From positions 1 through 16,078 of the forward strand of contig JAIRXT010000076.1 in NCBI GenBank assembly GCA_031268125.1: DNA of 16,078 nt, read 5' to 3'. A program made the translations under genes and the position numbers. Positions 1-7,491 of the stretch are shown in pieces (positions within the stretch are counted from its first letter, which is position 1; each line of letters begins with the position of its first letter). This DNA comes from Treponema sp. GTDB taxonomy: Bacteria; Spirochaetota; Spirochaetia; Treponematales; Breznakiellaceae. The notes under the pieces are model-generated. The model had not been told where the DNA came from. It searched no databases and saw nothing but the letters and a program-made list of their open reading frames with translations.

Positions 1-1125
1 CCCTACACCACCAAACAGGATCTCCGGGAGGGCTTTCCCTACGGCTTCCTCAGCGTCCCCCGGGAAGAGGTAGTGCGGCTCCACGCCTCCAGCGGCACCA
101 CCGGCACTCCCACCACGATCTACTTTAGCCGGGAGGATATACGGCGCTGGACCGACAACGTAGCCCGCTGCATCTACGGCACGGGCTGCGACCGGACCGA
201 TGTGTTCCAGAACATGATAAGTTACGGCCTCTTTACCGGGGGCTTGGGCTTTCACGCCGGGGGGGAGGAAGTGGGAATGATGGTAATTCCCTCCGGGTCC
301 GGCAACACCACCCGGCAGTTCCGGCTGATGCAGGACTTTGGCACCACCGTGGTACACGCCACCCCCAGCTTCCTGCTCCATGTGGAAGCCAGGATGAGGG
401 AAGAAGGGGTCCGCCGGGAGAACATCAAACTTCGCAGGGCCTTTGCCGGGGCGGAACCCTACTCGGAAGACACCCGCCGGCGGATAGAAGAGCTTCTGCA
501 CATTGACGTGTACAACTCCTACGGCCTTTCGGAGATGAACGGGCCTGGGGTGGCCTTTGAATGCCAGGCGAAAAACGGCCTCCACCTGTGGGAGGACCGC
601 TACATCGGGGAGATCGTCAACCCCGATACGCTGGAGCCTGCAGCGGAAGGCGAAACCGGGGAACTGGTCCTTACCTGCCTGTGCCGGGAAGCCACCCCGA
701 TTCTGCGTTACCGCACCCGGGACCTGTCCGGCTTTTACACCGGCCCCTGTTCCTGCGGCCGTACCCACCGTCGGCTCCGCCGGATCACCGGCCGTACCGA
801 CGACATGCTGATCGTCAACGGGGTGAATGTCTTCCCCAGCCAGATCGAAGAAGTGGTCATGGCTATGAAGGACGTGGGAAACAACTACCTTATCGTGCTG
901 GAAAAAGAAGGGGTCCTGGACCGCCTTACCGTCAAGGTAGAAATAGGGCCGCAGATCTTCATGGACGACACCCGGCCCCTGAACGCGCTGCGGGACAAGA
1001 TCCGCTCAACCATTCAGGCTTCCATAACCATCAACCCCAGGGTGGAGCTTCACGAAGGGGGGAGCCTCCCCGTGTCGGAAGGCAAGGCCAAGCGGGTTAT
1101 CGACAACCGGCCCCGGGACCTGTAG
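1..1125 (+). CDS. paaK: Phenylacetate-CoA ligase (PaaK family), 5'-truncated by window edge
   Basis: Adenylate-forming ligase of the PaaK family. These enzymes activate an aryl acid with ATP to the acyl-adenylate and then transfer it to CoA. The frame is open from base 1 without a start, so the gene begins outside the window. By alignment to the second copy at 4083-5384, about 60 N-terminal residues are missing. The GTG at 73 is internal: the codons before it already match the paralogue's PFTTKDDL segment. Visible motifs in the 374 residues are the phosphate-binding SSGTTGTP (about 30-37), GAEPYSE, YNSYGLSEMNGPG, RYRTRDL, the conserved PCSCGRTH, GRTDDMLIVNGVNVFPSQ and the C-terminal GKAKRVIDNR lysine motif. 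Two stop codons stand in tandem (TAG then TAA, 1123-1128). The substrate is inferred. Annotation as coenzyme F390 synthetase, a relative, would be the alternative. Confidence 0.93.
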   Translation, partial: PYTTKQDLREGFPYGFLSVPREEVVRLHASSGTTGTPTTIYFSREDIRRWTDNVARCIYGTGCDRTDVFQNMISYGLFTGGLGFHAGGEEVGMMVIPSGSGNTTRQFRLMQDFGTTVVHATPSFLLHVEARMREEGVRRENIKLRRAFAGAEPYSEDTRRRIEELLHIDVYNSYGLSEMNGPGVAFECQAKNGLHLWEDRYIGEIVNPDTLEPAAEGETGELVLTCLCREATPILRYRTRDLSGFYTGPCSCGRTHRRLRRITGRTDDMLIVNGVNVFPSQIEEVVMAMKDVGNNYLIVLEKEGVLDRLTVKVEIGPQIFMDDTRPLNALRDKIRSTIQASITINPRVELHEGGSLPVSEGKAKRVIDNRPRDL

Positions 1126-1192
1126 TAAACACTAGAGCCAGTTCTAAAACTACGGCAATGGCCTATGCCGGAAGCAAGTTTTTGGCTTTCCT

Positions 1193-1239
1193 GCCGGGGG
1201 CAAAAACACCGCTCAAGGCGGTGGATTTTTTCCCCCGGC
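1193..1239. terminator. Bidirectional intrinsic terminator between convergent genes
   Basis: An inner perfect stem, CACCGC (1207-1212) with GCGGTG (1218-1223), encloses a 5-nt loop TCAAG and is followed by six T on the + strand (1226-1231). An A run (1202-1206) on the other side gives the T run for the minus strand. An outer pair, GCCGGGGG (1193-1200) with CCCCCGGC (1232-1239), extends the stem, so the A and T runs can also pair. It lies between the + strand ligase (stop 1125) and the - strand kinase (stop 1300-1302), where a two-way terminator is expected. Confidence 0.8.
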
Positions 1240-1299
1240 GCCCCGTGTTACTTGGCATACATTTCTGAATTTCCTTTGTGTTGAACCAATGATAGAGCT

Positions 1300-3978
1300 T
1301 TAACCGTCCGCCGCCGGATCAAGGATGCTTTTTTTCCCCGTCCACCTTTTAATCTGCTCATCCAGCAGCCTTATGTCGATGGGCTTGGGAATGTAGCCGT
1401 TAAAGCCGTTCGCTAAAAACATTTCCTCGTTCCCTGTCAGGGCATTGGCGGTAAGGGCAACGATGGGAATATTCCGGGCATACTCCGTGCCAATGTTATT
1501 GCGGATAATTCGGACCGTCTCGACACCGTCCATTTCGGGCATCATGTGGTCCATAAGGATCATGTCGTAGCGGGGTGTTCCGCTGGTTATCCTTTCTACC
1601 GCCATTTTCCCGCTCAAAAGGGTGTCCACGGTAAGGCCGTAGGGTTCCAAAAGCCCCCTGGCTACATCCAGATTAATATCCACATCGTCCACCACAAGTA
1701 TCCGAATATCCCCGGTCAGGGCGGCGGGAACCAGGGCGGCTTCCTCTTCAATATCAAAATACTCAAGAGTTTTAAGCCTTTCCGCCTGTTCCCTCCCCAG
1801 GGGGGTAGGATCAACGGTCTGCTGGGGAATTTGAACCGTAAAAACAGAACCTGTGCCGTATTCGCTTTCTACAGCAACCGTCCCGCCCATCAGCTCCAGG
1901 AGCATCTTGGTAATTGCCAGGCCAAGCCCCGTACCTTCTATTTTCCGGTTGGCCCTGGTATCAAGCTGGCTGTATTCGGCAAAAAGCCGGTCCATATCCT
2001 GTTTCCGTATCCCTATTCCCGTATCGCTTACCCTGCAGACCAGCATGTTTTCCCCTTCCCGGTAAACTTCAAGCCGGACATTCCCCGCCTTGGTGTATTT
2101 AATCGCATTGGAAAGAAGGTTGTTAAGTATTTGTTTTATCCGCAGTTCATCACCCAAAAATTTCCTGGGCAGGTTTTCGTCCACCACAAGATCAAAGGTA
2201 ATAGGTTTATCGCCGATGCGTACAATGTTAAGCCTGACCGCATCGGCCACCAGGGCCGCCGTGCTGTACTCCACAGGGATAATCTCAAAACTTCCCGATT
2301 CAATTTTTGAAATATCCAAAATATCGTTGATGATTCCCAAAAGAATAGAACCGGAACTGCGTATTTTTTTTATGGATTGAAGTGTCTCCGGGTTCAAATC
2401 CCTGCGCAGTTCAATATCCGACAGGCCGATAACGGCGTTAAGGGGAGTCCGAATCTCGTGGCTCATGGTTGCCATAAATTCGCTTTTGGCCCGGGATGCG
2501 GATTCCGCTATTTTTACCTGCTCCGCCAGGGCGCAGGTCCGTTCCGCTACAGTGGTCTCCAGAGCCGCGTTAAGTTCCTGTACCTGGTTATAGGAACTGG
2601 CCAGATGCCTTGCCAGCACCAGGGCGGAAAAGACATTAAAAATAAAAAAACTATAGCGGGAATAAACGGCCCCGGAGTAGAACAAAAATGAACTTGCGGT
2701 ATCATACGCCACGGTTAAAGTAAGTATAAGAAGGATGATAACAATATTTCCCTGGGGAGTTTGCAGAAGAAGATGAACCAGGGTCTTGAGCGTGGAGTTT
2801 TTTTGATCCCGGAACATCTCTTGTTTTGCGGCAGCTACCTGCCGGATAAAAAACAAAGCTACGACACGGACGGCAAGATATAAGAGAAAAGTTATGCCGC
2901 CGATCTGCCATATCCGCAGAATATCATCGGCAAATTCCACGGAAAAAATACAGGAAACGGCGGAAAGGCCAAGGCAGAGGATGCCGTAAATTTTGAGTTC
3001 CACGGTAAGCCGGTTGTTGCACAGTTCCTCTAAAAAAGCTCCCAGCAGGAATACCAGCCAATAGAGGGAAGTATATTCAAGCCGGGATGCGGTGTTGGAA
3101 TTGCCGATAACCTCGTAGATAATAGGATTCCTGCAGATAAAATAAATGCCCACCGCAATGGAAAACAGGCTGTAGTAAAGATTGTACCGGACATTCCGCC
3201 GCATGTAAAAAAGCAGGAGGTAATAGAGCCCCACAAACACATACACCGTGGAACAGATCAGGGTACCCTGGTCCAGGGCATGAACCGATACGATCCGGTA
3301 ATCGTCAATATAGTAGGGGGATACATAAAAAAGGCCGACGGACTCATAGGACGGGGAGCCGATGATCCGCATACCCAGGTAATTCTCCCCCTCCCTGAAC
3401 AGTTCGCTGCTCAGGGGGATGGTAACGCTGCGCTGGACCTGATGTTTTTTAATCTGCCCGGCGGCATCCAGAAACACCCGGGAGGCTGCGGGCTTCCCGT
3501 TCAAAAAGATCTCCCAGTTATCCCCAATGGCGGCAAGGAAAAGGCCGGGGAGAACGGACGGATTCTCCTTGAGTAAATCCAGCCAGGCCCTGTCCACGGG
3601 AAAGGCGATAAGAATGGTAAATTCTTCCGCCTTGCCGCCAAGGGGGGAAAGAAAGTGCCGCCGGCGTTCTCCCCCCGGAAGGTCCATTGCCATCGCAGGT
3701 TTATTCACCCCGGCGTCCAGCGTCATATCCCAGGACGACAGGGAGGGATTGCGGTTTATATCCTCCCGGTTAAATCCCCTTTTCATGTAAAGCGCCTGAT
3801 CCCGCAGATTTAACCGTATGGCCCCCGGTTCCAAATCCCAGGGCCGCAGCAGAACCAGGAACACCGTTCCCCCCAAAAATGCCGCGAAAACTCCCAGGAT
3901 TATGTAAAACGCTCTACGGGGCAGGACAGGTTTATCCGGCCGTTTATCTTCCGCTGCCGGGGGCGGTATTTTTTCCAT
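1300..3978 (-). CDS. Membrane-bound hybrid histidine kinase/response regulator with 7TMR-DISM-like sensor
   Basis: An 892-residue hybrid sensor kinase. One membrane segment (about 23-45) is followed by an extracytoplasmic domain (about 46-230) with a jelly-roll-like stretch (GDNWEIFLNGKPAA at 152-165). A multi-helix membrane block (about 238-455) follows, giving the 7TMR-DISM layout. A short coiled-coil region (about 462-500) leads to the HisKA domain with H507 in MSHEIRTPLN. The HATPase domain shows an N-box (NLLSNAIKYT, 620-629), DTGIGI (652-657) and GTGLGL (682-687). The C-terminal receiver domain has acidic pair D764/D765, phospho-acceptor D810 in LMDHMMPEMDG, T843 and K865. All catalytic residues are present, so it should be active. 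No HPt or DNA-binding partner is encoded nearby. The ATG at 3978 has an AGAGAG element a few bases upstream. Its coding sequence is visibly more AT-rich than the ligases on either side. The ligand is unknown. Confidence 0.92.
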   Translation of the reverse strand: MEKIPPPAAEDKRPDKPVLPRRAFYIILGVFAAFLGGTVFLVLLRPWDLEPGAIRLNLRDQALYMKRGFNREDINRNPSLSSWDMTLDAGVNKPAMAMDLPGGERRRHFLSPLGGKAEEFTILIAFPVDRAWLDLLKENPSVLPGLFLAAIGDNWEIFLNGKPAASRVFLDAAGQIKKHQVQRSVTIPLSSELFREGENYLGMRIIGSPSYESVGLFYVSPYYIDDYRIVSVHALDQGTLICSTVYVFVGLYYLLLFYMRRNVRYNLYYSLFSIAVGIYFICRNPIIYEVIGNSNTASRLEYTSLYWLVFLLGAFLEELCNNRLTVELKIYGILCLGLSAVSCIFSVEFADDILRIWQIGGITFLLYLAVRVVALFFIRQVAAAKQEMFRDQKNSTLKTLVHLLLQTPQGNIVIILLILTLTVAYDTASSFLFYSGAVYSRYSFFIFNVFSALVLARHLASSYNQVQELNAALETTVAERTCALAEQVKIAESASRAKSEFMATMSHEIRTPLNAVIGLSDIELRRDLNPETLQSIKKIRSSGSILLGIINDILDISKIESGSFEIIPVEYSTAALVADAVRLNIVRIGDKPITFDLVVDENLPRKFLGDELRIKQILNNLLSNAIKYTKAGNVRLEVYREGENMLVCRVSDTGIGIRKQDMDRLFAEYSQLDTRANRKIEGTGLGLAITKMLLELMGGTVAVESEYGTGSVFTVQIPQQTVDPTPLGREQAERLKTLEYFDIEEEAALVPAALTGDIRILVVDDVDINLDVARGLLEPYGLTVDTLLSGKMAVERITSGTPRYDMILMDHMMPEMDGVETVRIIRNNIGTEYARNIPIVALTANALTGNEEMFLANGFNGYIPKPIDIRLLDEQIKRWTGKKSILDPAADG

Positions 3979-3992
3979 GTTCTCTCTAAAAC

Positions 3993-4022
3993 AGTATAAT
4001 CCATTTGTTCCCTTCTCAACAA
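3993..4022 (-). promoter_or_regulatory. Candidate promoter for the hybrid kinase
   Basis: On the minus strand, TTGTTG (4022-4017) and TATACT (3998-3993) are 18 bp apart. An alternative -35, TTGAGA (4019-4014), gives a 15-bp spacer. The predicted start would leave a leader of only about 8 nt before the ATG at 3978, which lowers confidence. Confidence 0.3.
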
Positions 4023-4041
4023 CCTTGTTCTTTGTTATGAT
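4013..4041 (+). promoter_or_regulatory. Candidate extended -10 promoter for paaK2-ACT
   Basis: TTCTCA (4013-4018, 4/6 to the -35 consensus) and TATGAT (4036-4041, 5/6 to the -10 consensus) are separated by 17 bp. A TGn extended -10 element (4033-4035) directly precedes the -10. The ligase ATG follows at 4083 after a GGGAGG ribosome-binding site. The promoter overlaps the candidate kinase promoter on the other strand, so the divergent genes may compete for the region. Confidence 0.45.
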
Positions 4042-4082
4042 AATATCGTTGATAATCCAAAGGACAAGACAAGGGAGGTACC

Positions 4083-5384
4083 ATGATTTTTAATCCGGAA
4101 TACGAGTGTATGGATCCGGCGGCCCGGCAGAAACTTCAGCTTGCCAATCTGAAAAATCTGGTGGAAATGCTTTACGCCAAGGTAGCTTTTTACCGGGAAA
4201 AAATGGACATACTGGGGATAAAACCGGCGGACATCCACAGCATGGGGGACATTGAGAAACTGCCCTTTACTACCAAAGACGATCTGCGGCTTAACTACCC
4301 CCACGGTCTCCTGGCCTGCCCCAAAGACCGGATCGTGGAGGTCCACATGAGTTCCGGTACAACCGGTAAACCCGTGGTGGACGAATACACGATAAAAGAT
4401 ATCGACATTTGGCGGGAATCTATGGCCCGGACTATGGCGGCGGCGGGCTGTACCAGGGACGACATCGTGCAGAACTGCTATGGCTACGGCCTTTTTACCG
4501 GCGGCCCCGGTGCCCACTACGGGGCCCTGAAAATCGGCGCCGAGGTACTGCCCATGTCGTCGGGGAACACCGCCCGGCAGCTTATGGTTTTGCAGGACTT
4601 TGGCTCCACCATGCTCACCTGTACCCCCTCTTACGCCCTCTACATGGCGGAGGAAGCGGCGGACGCCGGTATCGACCTGCACACACTCCCCATCGGTAAG
4701 GGCTGCTTTGGGGCGGAACCCTGGAGTGAGAACATGCGGAAGGAGATCGAAGGCCGCTACGGCATGAAGGCCTACGACATTTACGGCCTTACGGAGATTA
4801 TCGGCCCCGGCGTTTCATTTGAGTGCGAAGCCCAGGACGGGCTTCATATCAACGAAGACTTCTTCTACCCGGAGATTATCGATCCCCAGACCGGGAAGGT
4901 CCTGCCCCACGGCGAAAGGGGGGAACTGGTCTTTACCACCCTGACCAAAGAGGGCACCCCCCTGCTCCGTTACCGGACCCGGGACATCACCTATCTGATG
5001 CCCCAACCCTGTTCCTGCGGCAGGACCACCCTGCGGATGCACCGGCTCTTCGGCCGTACCGACGATATGCTTATCATCCGGGGGGTCAACGTGTTCCCCA
5101 GCCAGATCGAACAGGCCCTTATCGAAATTGAGGGCACCGAACCCCAGTACCTGATCGTGGTAAACCGGGGGGAAAGCCATCTGGACGATGTGGAACTTCA
5201 GGTTGAAGTAAAGCGGGAATTTTTCAGTGATGAAACCAGGGGCCTTGAAGAATTGCGGAACCGAATCGAGAATGTTATGAAGAGCAGGCTCCAGATTGGA
5301 GTTAAAGTAAAACTGGTGGAACCAAAGACCATTGAACGGTCTATCGGCAAGGCCAAGCGGGTTATTGATAACCGGAATATCTAG
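4083..5384 (+). CDS. paaK: Phenylacetate-CoA ligase (PaaK family), second copy
   Basis: A complete 433-residue ligase of normal PaaK length, predicted to convert an arylacetate, ATP and CoA to aryl-CoA, AMP and pyrophosphate in the cytoplasm. Motifs in order: SSGTTGKP (90-97), GAEPWSE (210-216), the adenine-site YGLTE (234-238), RYRTRD (296-301), PCSCGR (309-314), GRTDDMLIIRGVNVFPSQ (324-341) and GKAKRVIDNR with the C-terminal lysine (422-431). The ATG at 4083 follows GGGAGG at good spacing. The gene ends 16 bp before a double-ACT gene, a common PaaK partner in anaerobes, so the two are probably co-transcribed. It is a clear paralogue of the truncated ligase at 1-1125, from which it is separated by an oppositely oriented sensor kinase. 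The exact acid (phenylacetate, indoleacetate or other) is not determined. Confidence 0.95.
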   Translation: MIFNPEYECMDPAARQKLQLANLKNLVEMLYAKVAFYREKMDILGIKPADIHSMGDIEKLPFTTKDDLRLNYPHGLLACPKDRIVEVHMSSGTTGKPVVDEYTIKDIDIWRESMARTMAAAGCTRDDIVQNCYGYGLFTGGPGAHYGALKIGAEVLPMSSGNTARQLMVLQDFGSTMLTCTPSYALYMAEEAADAGIDLHTLPIGKGCFGAEPWSENMRKEIEGRYGMKAYDIYGLTEIIGPGVSFECEAQDGLHINEDFFYPEIIDPQTGKVLPHGERGELVFTTLTKEGTPLLRYRTRDITYLMPQPCSCGRTTLRMHRLFGRTDDMLIIRGVNVFPSQIEQALIEIEGTEPQYLIVVNRGESHLDDVELQVEVKREFFSDETRGLEELRNRIENVMKSRLQIGVKVKLVEPKTIERSIGKAKRVIDNRNI

Positions 5385-5400
5385 GGAATAGGGGGATAAC

Positions 5401-5817
5401 ATGGCTATTAAGCAAATATCGGTATTTCTTGAGAACAACGCCGGCCGCCTGGGGGACGTAACCCGGACCCTGGCCCTTGCGGGGATCAGCATCCGGGCCA
5501 TCAGCATTGCCGACACCGCGGACTTCGGCATCCTGCGGCTCGTGGTGGACAAATGCGGCGAGGCCCTGCAGGCCCTGAACAACGGGGGTTTTACTACCAG
5601 GGTCTCCGATGTGGTGGCGGTGGAAATTGACGACGTTCCCGGAAGCCTTGCCCGGATTATGGAACTTTTCCAGCGGTCCAATGTAAACATTGAGTACCTT
5701 TATGCCTCTTTGAAAGGGGTAGTGAGAAAAGCAGTGGTTATCTTCAAGCTGGCGGATCACGAAAAAGGGCTTGGCATCATCAAAGAGCATGGTTTTGTGA
5801 TGGTGGAAGAAATTTAA
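5401..5817 (+). CDS. Tandem ACT-domain protein
   Basis: A 138-residue protein made of two ACT domains (about 4-66 and 72-134). Each starts with the typical strand-turn-helix: NNAGRLGDVT (12-21) and DDVPGSLARI (77-86), whose glycine turns contact an amino acid ligand in known ACT proteins. There is no catalytic domain, so it is likely an amino-acid-sensing regulatory subunit or switch. The gene starts 16 bp after paaK2 behind a GGGGGA ribosome-binding site, so the two form a transcription unit. ACT proteins of this size often sit beside PaaK-type ligases and indolepyruvate oxidoreductases in anaerobes. Sensing of aromatic or branched-chain amino acids to tune ligase activity is an inference. 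Confidence 0.88.
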   Translation: MAIKQISVFLENNAGRLGDVTRTLALAGISIRAISIADTADFGILRLVVDKCGEALQALNNGGFTTRVSDVVAVEIDDVPGSLARIMELFQRSNVNIEYLYASLKGVVRKAVVIFKLADHEKGLGIIKEHGFVMVEEI

Positions 5818-5822
5818 GGAAG

Positions 5823-5854
5823 GAGGCTTTCCCAAAACTAACCGAGTTTTGGGA
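5823..5854. repeat. Dispersed palindromic repeat, copy 1
   Basis: This 32-nt sequence is identical to 15988-16019, in the same orientation. It contains a perfect 10-bp stem, TCCCAAAACT (5830-5839) with AGTTTTGGGA (5845-5854), closing a 5-nt AACCG loop, preceded by GAGGCTT. It starts 5 bp after the ACT gene stop. No T run follows on the + strand, so it is not a classical intrinsic terminator. A REP-like element or 3'-end mRNA stabiliser is possible. Confidence 0.85.
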
Positions 5855-5918
5855 TTGGCTCGAAGGGCTGATTTATTCGAAGATAAACCGGCGCTGCTTT
5901 AATGCGGCCGCCAAACCG

Positions 5919-5940
5919 GGGCCCGGCGGCCTGCCGGCCC
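5919..5940 (+). promoter_or_regulatory. GC-rich hairpin just upstream of the glgA ribosome-binding site
   Basis: GGGCC plus GGC (5919-5923, 5925-5927, with C5924 bulged) can pair with GCCGGCCC (5933-5940) around a 5-nt loop. It ends 6 bp before the AGGA ribosome-binding site (5947-5950) and has no T run, so it is not a terminator. It could affect ribosome access to glgA, but a chance structure in GC-rich DNA is also possible. Confidence 0.25.
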
Positions 5941-5956
5941 AATTACAGGATGTTTC

Positions 5957-7444
5957 ATGAAGATTTTAATGGCCTCCAGCGAGGGGCATCCGTATGCCAA
6001 AACCGGGGGCCTGGCGGACATGGTTTCCGCCCTTTCCCTTAGCCTGGCAAAACTTGGGCACGATGTCCGCATCGTTCTGCCCCGTTATTACAACATCGGC
6101 CGGTCCGGTTTACACCTGCTGGAAGGCGCTATGGGCGTCCCCCTGGGCGGTGCGGAGGAATGGTGCGCCGTTTACAACGGCGAACTGCCCGGTTCCCCGG
6201 CAAAAAATCCCGTCCAGGTTTACTTTATTGACCACGAACAGTACTTTGGCCGGGACGGAATCTACGGGAACCCCTGGGAGCCGGATTTTTTGGACAATCC
6301 CCGGCGTTTTACCTTTTTCAGCCGCTCGGTATTCCAGCTTTGCCGCAAGATCGCCTGGTTCCCCGACATTCTCCATTCCCACGACTGGCCCACGGCTATG
6401 GTAAACGTGTATCTCAAATTCTGGGAACGGCCCCTGGGGGAGCAGGGAGAATTTGCCAAAACAGCGTCGGTATTGACCGTCCATAACCTGGGTTATCAGG
6501 GAATCTACGGCAAGGATAATTTTAACTACACCGGGCTGGGCTGGGACGTATTCTACAACGGGGGCTTTGAGGACTGGAACATGATGAACATCCTTAAAGC
6601 CGGCCTTTACAGTGCGGACAAACTGACCACCGTTTCCCCCCATTATGCTGAAGAAACCAAGACCCAGGCCCAGGGCTTCCGCCTGGACGGGGTGCTGCGC
6701 TACCGTTCCGCGGACTATTCAGGGATTCTGAACGGCATTGATACGGCGGTCTGGAACCCCGCCCGGGACAGGCATATCCCCCAAACCTATACGGCTTCTA
6801 CCCTGGCGAAAGGCAAGGCCCGGGCCAAGGAAGCCCTGCAAAAGGAACTCGGCCTTCCCGTAGATGCGGATACGCCCCTTATCGGCATGATTACCCGCCT
6901 GACCGATCAAAAGGGCGTTGGCGAGCTTTTTGGCCCCGCCCACGGGTCCGCCTGGGCCATTTGCCAGGACATGAAAGTACAGCTTGCCCTTTTGGGTTCC
7001 GGGGAATCCTGGTGCGAACACGAAGTAAAAAGCCTTGCCGCCCGGCTCCCGAATTTCAAGTGCCATATCGGTTACGGGGAAGTCCTGGCCCACCTGATAG
7101 AGGCGGGGAGCGATTTTTTCCTGATGCCCAGCCGCTACGAACCCTGCGGCCTTAACCAGATGTACTCCCTGGCCTACGGCGCCCTGCCCATTGTGCGGAA
7201 CACCGGGGGCCTTACGGACACGGTGGAGAATTTTGACCAGGAAAACGGAGCGGGTACGGGCTTTATGTTTGACGATCTTAACCCCCAGGCCGTCTACAAC
7301 ACCGTGGGTTGGGCGATCTGGACCTGGTACAACAGCCGGTCCCAGATTGAAGCCATGCGGCTGCGGGGGATGAAAAAGAATTTTTCCTGGGAAGGGTCCG
7401 CACAAAAATACGTTGAACTCTACAAAAGCTGCCTGCGGACCTGA
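5957..7444 (+). CDS. glgA: Glycogen synthase (ADP-glucose type, GT5)
   Basis: A 495-residue GT-B glycosyltransferase that adds glucose from ADP-glucose to the non-reducing end of alpha-1,4-glucan in the cytoplasm. The N-terminal KTGGLAD (15-21) carries the nucleotide-sugar lysine. It is followed by DILHSHDWPTAM (137-148), TVHNLGYQG (174-182) with the conserved histidine H176, and ILNGIDTAVWNP (257-268). The C-terminal domain has ITRLTDQKG (312-320) with R314 and K319, and SRYEPCGLNQ (392-401) with E395, the counterparts of the known GlgA active-site residues. RNTGGLTDTV (414-423) follows. The length is close to the usual 475-490. The segment at about 323-338 (LFGPAHGSAWAICQDM) departs from the enterobacterial pattern. 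The ATG at 5957 has AGGA 6 bp upstream. The gene lies 139 bp after the ACT gene and 47 bp before a sugar kinase gene on the same strand. Confidence 0.96.
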   Translation: MKILMASSEGHPYAKTGGLADMVSALSLSLAKLGHDVRIVLPRYYNIGRSGLHLLEGAMGVPLGGAEEWCAVYNGELPGSPAKNPVQVYFIDHEQYFGRDGIYGNPWEPDFLDNPRRFTFFSRSVFQLCRKIAWFPDILHSHDWPTAMVNVYLKFWERPLGEQGEFAKTASVLTVHNLGYQGIYGKDNFNYTGLGWDVFYNGGFEDWNMMNILKAGLYSADKLTTVSPHYAEETKTQAQGFRLDGVLRYRSADYSGILNGIDTAVWNPARDRHIPQTYTASTLAKGKARAKEALQKELGLPVDADTPLIGMITRLTDQKGVGELFGPAHGSAWAICQDMKVQLALLGSGESWCEHEVKSLAARLPNFKCHIGYGEVLAHLIEAGSDFFLMPSRYEPCGLNQMYSLAYGALPIVRNTGGLTDTVENFDQENGAGTGFMFDDLNPQAVYNTVGWAIWTWYNSRSQIEAMRLRGMKKNFSWEGSAQKYVELYKSCLRT

Positions 7445-7491
7445 ACGGGCCCCTTCAACCGGCAAGCATTCTTGAATTTGAGGGCGGGTTC

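Noticed and set aside
1..72. Treating GTG at 73 as the start of the first ligase
   Set aside because: Codons 1-24 align with the paralogue (PYTTKQDL against PFTTKDDL), so the gene continues upstream of the window.
561..1268. Plus-strand frame overlapping the first ligase in another frame
   Set aside because: Proline- and arginine-rich product typical of a shifted GC-rich frame; the ligase frame has the conserved motifs.
4815..5690. Minus-strand frame opposite paaK2 and the ACT gene
   Set aside because: No motif, spans two well-supported genes, and lacks a ribosome-binding site.
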